Source: Enoplosus armatus
Lineage: Eukaryota > Chordata > Actinopteri > Centrarchiformes > Enoplosidae
Direction: 5' to 3'
NCBI RefSeq assembly: GCF_043641665.1
Contig: NC_092189.1
Location: forward strand, 17,638,833 to 17,702,832
Length of the DNA stretch: 64,000 nucleotides
Below, piece after piece: positions 15,130 to 30,100 of this stretch. Position 1 is the stretch's first letter; each line of letters opens with the position of its first letter. Below the pieces are notes generated by a model. The model searched no databases. It was not told the DNA's origin and saw only the letters and a program-made list of their open reading frames with translations. The position numbers were made by a program, and so were the translations under genes.

Positions 15130-18100
15130 TTTGTGTGAGTTAGCTTGTCTATGTGTATATGAAATTACAGACATGACCTTTGGAAATAGTGTCTAGGTCA
15201 TGACAAACAGTAAAAAAAAGACCTCTCGCACACTGATGGGAACGCAGCAAAGATTGGAGCTGAGAAGAGCAGTGATTTAACATTAATAAGGTAGTTTGCC
15301 AGTTATGATTTTATTTAAATCTATAACACAGAAGCACAGAAACTGCAGCATCTTACCTGCAAGAGTGCAATGAAGAGAAAGAAGGCATTGGCTGCCCTCC
15401 TGAACTGTGAGTAGAGGAACCGGGGAAGGAAGGTGAGGACATTATATTTGGCTGTGCTGAAGACCGCATCAAGCAGCAAACAAGGCCATGGGAGGAGGAG
15501 GGAGCAAGAGAGAGGGAGACAAAACAGAGAGAGACAAATGGTTAGTTCTCAAAATCTGAGCAGTGTTTTTTATGCTATCGATGCATACAATCTGAAAATC
15601 ACCTGGTTCACATATTGTCTAACCTAGTTATTCAAATATATTTTAAATAACCAATTCATTCAAGAGAGTCCTTTCTGTTGCTGTGACAGGTGCGTCTGTG
15701 TTTATGTGTGAGACTGATGAATGGCAGAGACCAGTGGACTTGATGATCTTAAAGAATAATAGGGAGGAAGAAGGGAGCTGGCAGTGTGTGGGTGTAAAGA
15801 GCTCCTGGCAGACGTGAGCTATGTTGCCTGTGCTGCAGTGGGGTTGGAGGGGGGGGTGGGGGGTTGATGGTGATGGTGATGGTGGTATATCGAGGCTGGT
15901 GGAGCCCTCAACAGTGCTAGAGTCAGTCTGATTTACAGCTGCGTTAAAGGGGCAGTCAGAACAGCCACTTTGGGAGAACATACTGTATATGCTATGATGT
16001 ATGCCAAGCCACTGGCAATGCCTTGCTTACTCACGCGCACAGAAAACCGTCACACATATACAAGCACAATATCAGAGAATATAGCCTCCAACTCATCTAA
16101 AGGGAGCTGAGCATATGGGGGTTAACATTAGTGATATCACCGTTTCATTCCTGTTAGCCTGAGTCATATCTGACAAGAACATTTCCAGCATTTTTCACTT
16201 TCAGCACGTCCACAAGCACAATGTAAAGTTATGGGAAAATGGCCCAGAATTGAATTGAGTTTATAAAGAAAAAGAGTTTTACATTCACTGTCATCCTGGC
16301 TGCCTGGTACAGTGAAGTTGTCCATGGTGAGTGAGAGGGACAGAGTGAGAACAAAAGTGAGTAAGAGCAAGGCATTGTTCTGACAGCAGTACAATGTAAT
16401 ACCAGCCTCACGGAGGAGCCTGACGAAGAGCCTTGTCAGAAAAGGGTCAAGAAAGGACCAGCTTTGTTTCATTCAGCAAAGTCTTTAGTCTAGTCTGGTT
16501 AGTTCATTTTCTGTGAAAAGACAAAAAGTCATGGTCTCTGAGTCACCTGTAAAAACTACAGAGTTTGACAGAGATTTACTGAGCCATGTTTAAAAAAAGT
16601 GTACAAGGTTTCCATCTGAACCTCTCTTTCTTGGATTATATGACTGAAAGAACAACTTCTGACCTACCCCAGGTCTGATCGATTCCATTCAGGCTTGATT
16701 GCTTATCCTAGGTTGTTAGATATCATGAAATGTGTGTTTATCATTGTAGTGCAGGAGGAACAAGGAACAAGGAAGTTCGAAGTTTGCCATTAGAAACTGA
16801 AAGGCCAATGGAAAAGTTGAGTGAAACGTACAAATGCCAAGAAATACCAGTGGATGTGTTTGGCTGATTAATATTAAAGCCAAAAAAAGATACAGTGTGT
16901 GTGTCTTTTTGTGTGTAGTGACATAATGCATACTCCTCCAAGGCTATTTAATCTAATTTCCAATAGAAAACCTCAGAAAAACTAGCGGAAACAAAGTAGA
17001 TGATCTGGTTTTCTTTTCCCTATTAATTCTGATGTAGATCTGAATGGATCATTTTACGGTCACCATTTAAGTACAGTAGTCTACTGCCTGTTGTGAAATA
17101 CTTTGCCATACATCATCCAAAGCCAATAACAATACCATGAGCCCATTCATATTAAGTACGAGTGACCCCACTGGGTATTAGACAGATAGTGCCGGGTTGT
17201 GCTAATGCATGGTTACTGCCTCAGTCTATCCCGCAGGTTTAGCCTAAAGGCCCTGGCTTTGTCACTTCTCTCTTTCAATACATTTGTCATCTTGTCCTTG
17301 AGATCATCCTTCTCTTTCTGTTCATCACTTTGGTTTCTTCACTCCGTCCTTATTTCTGATCTCATGGGGCGGTACTGTAAAGCATGCCATGTCCTACTCT
17401 CTAGTTACTCCTGTACACTGTATTACTTTCTCCACTGAGACAGGGCAAGATAAAGAGCTCATTTAACACTCTGCTTAATGGATCATTATGGATCTTACAT
17501 TTTATTTCCTGGCAGTGCCCAGAGGATATGATATGAGGGAAGAGCTTCCTCCACTCACTCACAGATACTCACAGATTATAGCCATGCAGCACAGATAATC
17601 ACTTTTAACCCCATCTATCAACATTTCCACCACAGTAGAAAGGTTTGACATTACAGGAAGTCACTATGAATGTCTATTTTGGTTTGTCTTATAAGTGATT
17701 TGTGTAAATCAAACAACTGTCAACTGAACATTTGACATGGCATTGAACGTTTTGGTGGATAGTCTTCATTTTTTAAATCACCTTTTATTGACAGCTCACA
17801 TCTAAACAGTCAAACATCCAAAAACCACATGAAACACCAATCTTTCGCCATGAGATTTAAACAGTTATAGGTGGCTTTAAATGCAGTTTTTTTCCTCCAT
17901 AATTCCACAAGTGAAGTTAACACACAAAGAGAGAGCAGCAAACCTGCAGGAGAGCAAACAGGTGATGAGGATGTTCTGCACCATGACTTGCAAAACCTCC
18001 TTGATTGGTAATGACAGCAGATCATGTTGTTTAAATGACTGGGTCATGACCAATCCATGGGCCATGGTGGACTCCAGGGGCCACAAATGTTTACCAGCTG

Positions 18101-21100
18101 TTGCCAGATGAAGACTATCACAGTAAATAAGCGTGAAACCTCCCTGCCTGTCCACAAATCTATGTGTTACTTTTAAACAAAGATCATTTATTCATTCTTC
18201 CAGCTCAACTGTAGGATAAAAAAACAAGTTGTTTCAATGCCGCAACATAGTTTTAGTTTGGGAATCATTTTAGATTAAAAGTATATGCATTTCACAATAA
18301 TCTAGTATTAGCACTTACTTAGCACTAACATATGGCGTTTCCATTTATTTTAGAGGCTAATCAATATTTTTGTTATATTGACATTTCATTCAAAGTAAGC
18401 ATATTTTCTTATATGCGGTATGCTGTCATATCTCTGCCAGCTGGAGGCCAGGAGGTGTTAGCACCATATATTCAACCACAAAAGAGATAATCAAATCAAC
18501 CAGGCCGTCAGCTACCCACTGAAGCTTATACAATCACAGTCAATTCGGGAAGTTCATTTGTTGAAGCCTTATAGGAATCAGAATGTCGTTTATATCTTCT
18601 TTGTGGGTTAATGCAACAAAATATACACAGAATTTCTATGTGGTGATTGTATGGTGTGACAGGCGGTTAGATAGTGTCTGCACACAGAACTTGCATAAAG
18701 TCGCATAACTGGTTGGACCAGTAACCTTTACAGATAAGTAACCTTCTGTTATTATATTTGCAACATTGCATAGAAGTAGTACTGCAACTCACCAGTTCAC
18801 TGTGATGGTAAACTTTATCGTCTGGTGTGTGTCATGTGCACAATTTAGTATATAATTACAGTTTGCCGTTGAAATGAGAAGCTCTAATTTGTTCACAATG
18901 ATTTGAAAAGCCACCCAATAAGTTGAGAAAGTATATATGTATAAGTATAAATACCACTTAGTGAACTGTGTAGTTCATGTGGTTAGGTGAGTAAGGCAAA
19001 TTAAGGGAGTAAGACATACAACATCAGCATTTCATGAATACACAACAATAAAATTGTTTGTACAGCCACTCCTGTTTGCCATAGGAGAAGTTTTCAGTAT
19101 CTCAGCAATTAAGCACCTTTACATTACAACCAGACCAGCAAGAAACCGGTTCAGCTGAACAAACAATACACAGCAATCCTCATGCGTAATAGTGACAGCA
19201 GGGTGTTGTGATGCAGGAGTCACATGTGAGCACAGAGCAGTGACATATTCTGTAGTGATGCTGCAGGGGGAGAATGGGAGCGAGTGAAAGCAAGAAACCT
19301 GTGAGGGCTTTCTGTCTGCTTGTAAGATTAGATTCACCATTTATCACAGACCCTGCTCCTGTAAGTGTCTCCACAGGTCACTTTGAGACAGCTACCAATC
19401 CTCTTGAACAAATTAGATCTTTAGAGCAGCCTAAAGCCTGATGTGCCTTCAAGGCTTGAGGCGAATGTTGGAATGAATTTGGAATTCAAAAACTGCAAGG
19501 ACAAAGAAGAACTCAACAAAAGCCAAGTGATCTGTGTACTTCACTGTTCAAATAATGCAGTAGCACTTAAACCTCAGAAATCATTTGACAAGACACACAA
19601 CTTGGATGCATTAAATGCAGCTTGAAAATGCATTAACATGCAAGCTGGCACCCAGTTCACTGTGTGCTCAGAAAATAGTCTGTTGTAATTTTTATAGCCT
19701 GTTAATTCATATATCAATAAAACTGGTATGTTATGTACCATATCAGTATTTAATTGAATGTCGTCTTATCTAAGCCAAGTGATACTAAATCTGATTAAAC
19801 TGGGAGGTGGACAGCTATAGTCATACTCTCGCTATGATATTCAGATCAGTTGAATATTATTCTTGATAATTTTATCAGCCTTCTTTTGACCATAGTGTTT
19901 GTGTTTTAACAGCATCAGCATCTTTTTTTCAGAGAGGGCGCCCTCTGAATTAATGACCGCCTCCGGTAAGGTCACAAAAATTTTATTTAAAAAATATGCA
20001 GAGGTGCTCTTTCACAGCAAAGGCCATATCAGCTAAACTTCACTAATGCAAAAATAATTACACCATCACCCATCTGGTACTCCAAACAGGTTAATAATGC
20101 TACGTCTTGATTGCAAATGCTCATTGACCTGGGTCTGTTAATAATTAATAACCAAACTAAAAGTAAAACTAAAAAAACATCACATCAGTGTCACCTAACT
20201 AAGTATAAAAGGAGCTTAAGAAAACAACTAAAAAACAGTAGAATCAGCATCCACTTTCTTACAGTTGAGTAATTTAAGGAAACACAAGACGGAACATATT
20301 CTGCAATTTTCTTAGCTGCTTGCGTCTGTTATTTGTCATGTCAATACATGAAGCTGACTTAACAAATGGCATAACCATAAGCACACTTGCATTTTTCATT
20401 TATTATTCCTGTTCAGTTTATAGCCCTGTCTATGTAAGCACATACATATCTCAAGCTGCTCATGCAGCAGGAATGCTAACAGTAATATTCCTTGACAGAG
20501 GACGGCCTGACCCAACAAGCCTGACCTTTAATGCTAAAAGCACTGCACTCCTCCAAGAGGAACAACAGGATAAAAAGGGATATATCTGGACTAAGGCACC
20601 ACTGATACAAATCTTGTAGGTAGTTATCAAATATCATATGGCTGAGGGTGCTGTCATGGTACCTGTAGAGCAGCCCTGTCTCTATTGCACATCAGCAATG
20701 GCTCTACACATCAAAACCACAGCACTGTACACTGTTTTAACTATGGGGCATGTATTCAAAAAGCACTTTAAGAAGGTTGAATACAAGACTTTTTAAGGTG
20801 AAATTAAACACAGATCAGTACGCTATTTACTTTCTCCTTTGCAGTCACACCAGAGAGGGGCAGAGTTTACAAAGTATCTTAAATGTTTTCTCTTCAAGAC
20901 AGCATTTTCTCAACATATGCTCAAAAGGCCCTTAAAATTGATTCTGACTGACTTTTCAAGATTGTTTGCTATCAGGACATTTCCCCCTGGCTGACATTTA
21001 AGTAGCAGCTACACAGTCTAGGCATGTTTTAATTCAACTGTTTTGCTTGAGACTCTGAAGGTTAATGTAGGGTTAAAGGCAAAGTGGAAAGTCATGCTGC

Positions 21101-24100
21101 AGGTCACCATGAAAAGCACTGATGGCCTCGGGGTTGCCATTACCAAGTCAAAAATAGCAGCAATTCACACAAAAAGCAAAATTCTTGTGAGAATATGACT
21201 TCAAGTGTGAGTTTTTAAAGCAGCTAGGATTCAATTTAATTTTAAGTGACATGGGAAAAACATCTTCACCTTACATAATTACACTGGACATACTGGATGG
21301 TAAGTGATAGAGGTTAGCCTTGTGTGACTGTTGTGGCTAGCAAAGACAGGCTCCAGCTGTACATTAAACCTCTGCAGTATAAGTTGTCTTCATCTTCTGT
21401 TGTAAATCTCACATAGGATATATTTGATTATTCTTCTGATGGCAGGACTGTTTTGAGTTTGATGCTTCCTCAGCTTAGTGAGGAAAACTCACTACTGCTT
21501 TGTCCATGCAGACTCAAAATCTGGAGGCATGTGGACATAGTGAAGCAGACCATTGTGTAATTCCATTCCTAGGTGTCATTGTGGCTGTATTGAGAGCAGA
21601 CACAATTTGGTTTCCCAGCACACAAAAAAGGCAAGAATGGTTTAATGTGTAAGGAAGAGGCGTTCAAGATGACAAGCATCTATGAATTTCACTTTGAAGG
21701 GGGTAACAAACAGACCACCACAGACCTACAACCATCTAGCATTACAGCTGCTTGGGTGGTACTCCAAGGTGGATCTAGTGAAACTATAAATGTGGACCAC
21801 GCTAACTTTACTACATGGGCTGCAAATCAAATGCAGACCATGTGGACATGTGACAGCTAATTGCCACCCACACACTGCAAACACAAAAGCAAAAACAAAC
21901 AAGACTTGAAAAGAAAATGATATAATAGTACCACATATTTAAAGGTTTTCAAAAGCAATTCACTTGGGAAACAGAAAAGTTTTAAAAAGTTTTTAACCGC
22001 CCTAACCAGACTGGCAAAATGTGTTTGGGAATCCCTGCCCATCTCAAAACATCAGTCATTAACTTAACTCACATTTAAAATCAAAATATATATCATTATA
22101 AAATTAACTCACATTTCTCTGGGGTGCTGCGCTATTTTTTATTAACCACCAAGAATTCACATGTTCAACATTTGATTTGTTACCCAAGTATTAAGTTCAC
22201 ATGGATTACCACCCAAGCAGTGGTAATACTACATGCAGACCCAAAAAAGGGGTTACAGTTGCCAGCACGAGAGCTTGCACCAACATTTCCCTGTTAGTTA
22301 CAATGCAAGACTCATTTAATATTAGCTTAATGCAACTAGCTTTCAATAAATAATAACACTTTGATTATAATCACACACTGTAGTTCTTAATCAAACCATT
22401 TTAACTTATAAATTCTCCATACGGTACATAAATACCTTCCATCGTGTTCAACACATCATCTCCTTACCTGACTCTATTGCTGCAAAACTTGGTGAACTGC
22501 GGCTGGTTGAGGTGTATCAGTCGGGCGTCTTCTTGGTCAGCTAAGGATGTCTTTTCTGATGTGTCCTCTGTCTTTTCATATCCTGCAGCGTGGGAGGAAA
22601 GACATTCTATAAGAAACTAAATCTGCCTTGAGCACAAACAAAAGTAAGATGAAAAGGTGTTTTGAAGTGTTTGAGTTGGTGCGTGTCGAAAAATCCCCAA
22701 AGGACTCTTTGGAGTCTGTAAAAGGCAAGTCAGTAATTTCAACACTCAGAGTGAAAGCTATAGAGACCGCAGGTGACCTTGATGCTTTGGATATATATTA
22801 TACAAGTTTTTTCTACATATCAATGTTTTGGTAATCTTCGCAGATAGATTAATAACAACAAACATTTTTGGTGCTGTGATGGATGAAGTTGGCATTGTAA
22901 AATTTTTCATTGTAATACTTTTCAAGAAGAATATGTCATGCACTGAAAAGTGTACAACGCCGTGTTTATTGCATACGTGATGGAATACACAATGTATTAG
23001 TCATTGTAGTAGGCTACAATCACTGTAGCCAACACAATGCACCGAGGAGACATTTGTAATTATCTGTATGATACACAGATCAGGAGCAATGATCTGATAG
23101 CAGTGTAATGATCAAATTATTATCTTAATCGAGTGAGAAGGTGCTTTGGAAAATATAACAGTGGGCTTGCCAAACGACATGACATCACTGACAATACATC
23201 TCTTATTACCGCCTCCACAGTAAAATGCCAACATTGAGACAAACCCTGTTATATAATAATTATACAGGAAATCACCTACTTTATGTTAATAGCCTGACTC
23301 AGAGTAACATACATCTATGGAGGAATGCAACAATTCTGATATTCCTCAAGTTGTTTGTGGCTAGATATACACCACATTTTGACTAGCATCTTCCTCAACT
23401 TTAATATGTATATAATATATAATACAAATGTGTTGCCATTACAGCAAAACCCTGGCAAGTTAATTAAGTTAAATGCCTTTGTTAAAACTGGTTTTGATAC
23501 GCCCAAAGCATTCAGTAAATGTCCATAGCCTGATTACTTAAGAGACATTTCCCACTTCAGGAATTGCCTCTGAGAACCTTCCAATTCTTGCTAAAAATGT
23601 GTTATGATTAGAGCAGGGAATTTCCTGTCGAGAGTGACATCCTGCTGGCAAGAGTAGATAGCAGTGTGGTGACAGATAACTACAATACAGTGGTACTGTC
23701 CATGCAAGGCCTTGATCCGACTGTATTTTTGAATATATATATTTATTTTCAATGCTGTATCATATTGATGCAATGTGCAAGTAAAGTATATGAGCTTAGC
23801 CAAAAAACTGAAACCCAGTCCCACTATGTTCAAGTCCAAACCAAATGCATAAAAGACCAGCTTACAAAACTCATTAACTCACTCAAATATTACAAATATA
23901 GTCCATGTTATGTTTAATTGACAGAAGCCGACATTCACTGCTGAAAATTTCAAAAACCTTCTTCTTGGATGGATAACACTCTTTTTCTATCCGTCTCTGG
24001 AAGAGGCAGCACTGCTCTGCTCCCACCAAGTTCAACAAAGTGGGATGGAGCTGTATGTTGGTTAAATCAACACATCAATGAGGGCTGTATGTGGGTTGCA

Positions 24101-27100
24101 GAGATGCTTACGCATGTAACACATTTTGTCCTATTTTGTTTTTAAACCACACACAAATATTTTTATTTTCTGATTGGCAAGAGGCAGTACTTTGCCTCAG
24201 TAGGTGTAAAACATCACAGATTGACACCATGTACTGTTACTCCAGTGAACATGCATGCTTTCCAAGCTGGAGACGAGTGCTGCGTCATGAAAAAGGGTTG
24301 TCTAGGGATGGTGCGGGAATATCTCAAGCCTCTAGCTTGAAACTGCTTACTGCAGCACAGGATGGCAAATAGGAAACACACCAGTGAATCTCTCTATTGA
24401 AAGGAGAGTGACCCGCAAAGATGTACAAAGATGTACAAGGACTGGAGTGTATGTACAGGGTGTAAGTTTACAAAATCATGGTTTCCTCTTTATGCCCCAG
24501 AAAGGCTGTCTTCTTTTGATGATCCCTAAAACATCTGACCAAATATTTGGCACAATCTACCCTGACAGTATAGTAGTGGACAGTTGTTAATTAAAGAAAA
24601 AAAGTAATTAATTTAGCCAGATTTGCAATTGCCAATATTGAAAGTAGAGCAACAATTACTTAATTGATTATCTAGTCAAACAACAGAAATCAGCAACTAT
24701 TTTGCTAATCAATTAATTGTTTCAGTCATTTGTCATTAAAAAAATATGAGAAAATGCTCCACATTCTCAGCTTCCAGCTGCTCAAATGGCCACACTTGGT
24801 GCTTCCCTTTCTCATGTATAATATCTTTGGTTTTGGACTATTGGTTAGACAAAACAAGACAAGACAAGACATCATTTAACTTTGCAAACTTGTGATTGAT
24901 CTATGAAAGGGCCAAACAATTAAGTAATTTAAAAAAACATCATTATTTGCAGTCCTAACTTAAAGCCACGTAACTACAAAATGACTGCAGGCATTTTGTA
25001 GTTATAGTAGTTCATGTTTGAGACCTTAATTTCTATGGAGGTAAATATGCTGGAAAACAAACTGACATAGCTGGCAAACATACAGGAGCAGATTTTACAG
25101 GGATCATCTTGCTTATAAGATGAGAAATTATAAGAATCAAGGTTCCAGAGGCTCACATTTCCCTATCCATGTTTTAATTGATATGTCTAGATTAGTGCCC
25201 TCGGCACTGCCAAGACAGCACTACTGTAAAACTCTTAAGTCAACAGTTTTCCCAGACTCTCAAGTTGCATGCACGTGATCCAGTGGGTGCTGGATGGCCT
25301 TCACTGCAGTAGTAGTAGTGTTAGGGGTTATGAGGTAAAGGCAGGCATAGCATAGCTTCCACAACTACAGATAAACCCTGGAGTTTAAAAATGGAAAGAA
25401 GGGCCATTCTGAGGCACGGAGGGAGGGGAGGGAAGCTGGCTGCTTGAAACATCAACAACAACAAAACGCAGTGTCATGAGGTACTGTAACCAGAGCCCCT
25501 ACCGGATATGCCCCAGTTGCAACCTGCCCCGGTCCCCCGTCTGCCTACAGTATTTCATGCCATGTCAAGTGAAGAGGAAACAAAGAAGAAGGCTGACACA
25601 GTCTTCAAAGTTACAGCAACTTTCTCTGCTCTGTTTTCCCTCTCTTATTCTCACCTTACTCTTAGCACTTTCTCACTCATGTTACACAAACCCTAAATCT
25701 TAAATTACAGCTCTTGTTATTTTAATGATCCACTTGGCGTTGCATAGAGGATTACTGAGGAGTGACTGCCAAACCTTCCTTCTTCCCACCATCATCTCCT
25801 GATAGTTTCTCTCCTTAGCATGTGCTCTTGGGCTAAAAATAGCTGGCCCCCTGTAGTTATTTGGTCACCGAGGGAAACATGGGTTGGCTATCCCAGCCCT
25901 GTTATGCAAGAGGTCAGATCAGCAAAGGTGGTTTATGGGATTAGTGTGGTGGCAAAAGGGTGTGTTGATCCAGGCAGCAACAGGAGATTAAAGAGTTGTG
26001 CCTACTGCCTAAGTAGGGAAACTTCCTGCCATGATGCCTATGATTATCACATGAGCTGTTTAGGTAAAGGACCAATATAGGCTAGATGCATGGTGTAGTC
26101 AACTAGTGATTCCTTGAAGTTTTTTGTGTACAGTAGGGAATAGGGTTGTCTAGAAAGCAAGAGAGAGGTTGTTGATTTTTTTGAATTTGGAGTATATGTA
26201 AGATATAATAAGTGAGATGCAAGAAAAGCAATTATTTGCCCGGAATTCACTATAATCAATTTGAAAAATGTTTTTCAGGCAAGTGTCACCACAGCACTAC
26301 ATAATATTCCTGAAGAGCTGATCCACTGATCCTACATCACCTTGTTGGTAGGAGGTAACTTCCGTTCCTCTTTGCATGTCAGTAGGCCTAGCCTCTTCCA
26401 TCCAAAATTAAAACAGAATTTGCAGCCAAGGGCTCACCTGGTAACACTGGGAAGACAGGTGGTTAGGAATGAGTAACAGCACTGAGTAAAGGTGAGGGAA
26501 AGGACATTGACTCAAAGGCATGCTACCTCACTGAGTCTGGACTGGATGAGGCAATTAAAGTACAGCAGACATTCTGCAAGCCATTCTGTGCCATAGTTGC
26601 AGCATCAGAGAGTAACGCCATGAGTTTATACGATCACCTGTAATACAGTATCAATGCCACAATATTTCCAGCAAAATTTTTATTCCAAGTGATTTTCCCT
26701 AGAGCATCCTGATGGCCTTGGGATCAAGGCACCTGCCATAAATTGCAGCCTTGCGGGTTCGTGTCGGACCGGGACCTTTCTTGCATGCCAATCTCAATCT
26801 CTCTACTGTCTAATGAAGGCATACAATGCCCCAAAAATTATTTCTCCAAAAATCATGAAAGAAAATCAGGTTTTCAGTTTTGAGTGAGATTCTTTTTTGC
26901 AACACTAATATGTGGACGGTGTTTAAGTGATACTCAAACCTCCAGTTCATTGACATGTCGATAGTAATCGATTATATGCCAAAGAGAGATCTCAGCTCAG
27001 GACAAAGCCAGCAAACAAAGTAAGTCAAGAAACTAAATCTTTAAGAGGCTTGGGTGATCAAGGAATTAGTGTCTACAATGAAAAATGAAAACAGGGGGGT

Positions 27101-30100
27101 GGCATAGCTGGTGACTGCAGCATAAGGCCTGTGTGAAATAGCAGGCCAGAGGAGCTGGCTGAGCAGCTGTGATTGATGTTGTGTCTCTGTGTTCTGAATG
27201 AGCCCTCGCAGCAGGAGCCTGTGCGCTGGGGTAGGCCAGGTGCTGCAATGCACCAGTTGCAGCTGGTACTGCTACTGCTTAACTTAGTCCTTTGGCTCTC
27301 TCCTTTTAGTCGCTTTGACACAAAGGGTTGTATACAAAGTTTAAGTAAATCTGTTGGATAATGTCAAACATGCAAATATTCTGTATTTTAACATATGTAT
27401 AGTGTGCTGCTATGGTTCCAAACTAATGTGTTAATACTATAGCACTATTAACCTTTATTTACTCTTTATCTTTTTCTACCTTTTATAAGGCAGCAGTTTG
27501 AATTTAAAAACACCTGGCAGTGATGGTGTAAAATGTTGAAGGTAGGACAGGGTGTCACTTTTTGCCTGTTAGCTTAACCATGCTAGTCAGGTTAGCCCAG
27601 CTCGTATGGCTGGCATCAACGGTATGGCAAACACTAGACTTGCATAGCCAGACCTATCTCCACATTTCAGAGAAAGGTCTGGCTCAACCCATTATCATTC
27701 TGGGACAGGGGAAAAAACGCTCTGGCTTGTTTGTATTTCTTTAAACCAATCACAATCGCCTTGGGCAGCGGGAAGCCCAGGATGCAACAACGGTAACTTG
27801 CAGATAGCGGGCAGACTTATCCCAACAGCCTACATCCGGTGAGTCAGACTAGGCAAACACTAATGAGAAAGCTTGAAAAGCCACCCATATCATCCTCTGT
27901 TTGGGACAATTTTGGTTTCCCAGCAAATCATAGCAACACAATAAGTAGCTGTTGAGACAGAAACTGTGTGTCGACATTTCCCAACTCAAGCTAAATCAAA
28001 CAGGCTAACTTATTTTAGAAACAGCTTCTTGCTGCAGTAACCGACCGCAAGCAAAAAGAAATACCAGAGAATTGTTTATTGCTGCAGATATGTGAGCATC
28101 AGCATACTCAATAATAAAAAAAAAATGTAGTGTGGTCTCTTCTGTTTTCAATCTTATTGTGTACTGTTATGCTATTCTGACTACAAGTCTCATGACCAGC
28201 TAGCTGCCTCTCAAGTCTTCAAGATCTACCTGATCTCCAGGTTTTTGCTAAAGGTACTATTCTTGCACACCTGATCCAATTAAAGGCTTCATATTGAACA
28301 CTTTAATTGGATTAAAGAGCAAAAGTAGAGCTAAAGCCAGAAAGCGGTCAGCTGGGCTCGAGGCATTGCCAGACAAACACTGATCTAGTGCTCTGGTCAG
28401 TCAATCCAATAATTTCAGTTGAATGAAAGCAGACCTCTATTATCTTACAGTGACAACTCAACAAATCTGCAGTTTGATGTCAAAATGCAGAGCTGTTCCA
28501 GTTGAGTTAAGGTTTAAAGCTAAAGTAACTATGGAAACCAGCTTGACATTCATGTGCTCCTTAACTGTGACTGTGGCCTTCACCAAATTTAAAAGTAGCA
28601 CACAAGGCCAACACTGACAGGCCAACACAACAGTCCAAGAGGCTGGGGGTGAGACGTGGAGGAGGTTCCATCATCAAAATAGCCTTTCCCCTCTATGAGC
28701 ATTAATGGGATCTACCTCCCCCCATATCCCACTCATTTCCTTAGTTTCTAACACACTGTGTGGATAATGCACTCAGCCACTACCACAGATGTCTCAGTGG
28801 GAACTGCTCTTAATATTCCCTGGTGGACACTGAGCATTTTCTCAGCACTAATTTCATTAACTGCAGGCGTGTCACGGCTCAACTACCCTGACATCAATAA
28901 AGAGAGCAAGAATGGAAAACTGGGCGGAAACTCACTGTGAATATAATTCTTAATCTGTGTTATATTAAGCTTCATAACAACACACCTTTCATCTATTAAT
29001 GAAGCCACCATATTACCCATACTAACGAGCTGTATAAAAACAATGTAAGAGGCATGGAAAAAGATGAGAGAAAAGAGTAACAAGGAGCCAAATAAAGCTC
29101 AGTAGGAGTAGAGAGCAGAAGTACACAACTCTGGAGGGGAAGCCTCTAGAGGAAGGATCAATGCCATCAAGTGCCGTAATGAGTTTGGACGCAGGCCAGA
29201 TGTCAGGATTATTGCTTGTGTCAGCCAACAGACAGACGGGTGGAACAATAGTCACAAGGGGGCACGTATTTTGGAGAGGGTGCCCAGTGGGAAAAAACTG
29301 GGCCCAGCATGGCTTGGCATTGGCCAAGGCATGCCGGTCTTCCCCGGTCTGTCTTTTTATCCCTCACTGAGTATTGTAGGTTACAGAGACACCCTGAAAC
29401 CATCAGGCATGGGAAATCCCTTCTGTGACACCTGAGAGATTTTTTAAGATACTTAAAGTATGTCAATCACACTAGAACACTTGTTATTTTTCCATCATCA
29501 ATGCTTATTTTTGTATGTCTACACATGGCCAGCTGAGTTTCTTACATGTTGGAAATCAGGGTTACAATATAGTTCACTATACATGTTCATGGATAAAAAC
29601 AGGTTAAAGACAAAACCATCCTCTGCAGATGTATGATAGCAGATGTATGATATCCTGCTTGCGAACATCTTAGCTCAGGTCAGGCAGAAGTGGTCGGGGT
29701 GAAAAATTATTGCTGCCATGACTGTCAACACTAGCAAGATTAAACAGGAACAATAACGACCTGATACTCAAGCATATTACCTGCACGTCATGACAGAGTT
29801 AAATATTAAAGAACACAATAAACAACTGGCCATACAGAGCTGACCAATACATCCCCAAAATATGGTTAGTATATTGGCTCCCTTTTGCCACAGTAAAAGC
29901 ACTAATCCTTTGTTTTTAAAATAAGAGGATCAACTGAAAATCGCTGTTATAGTCGAGATATTTTTAGCAACCATATCTTATTCTGGGTATTCATGTTTGT
30001 CCTCAAATAAAGCTTTTACAACAAATCATAAAAGATATCATGTCACACGCTGGCTGCATTTCACAACTTCATTTGGTCAGCACCTACTATGTCTATGATT

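Noticed and set aside
19919..19950. GC-rich palindrome GAGGGCGCCCTC as a regulatory site
   Set aside because: Short self-complementary GC block without context or a convincing known factor.
24091..24372. 93-codon plus-strand frame in atp8a1 intron 1 as a nested gene
   Set aside because: No domain, no splice structure and AT-rich intronic composition.
26704..26780. Functional tRNA gene
   Set aside because: A- and B-box-like motifs are present but the sequence does not close into a cloverleaf and the body matches a SINE-like repeat.
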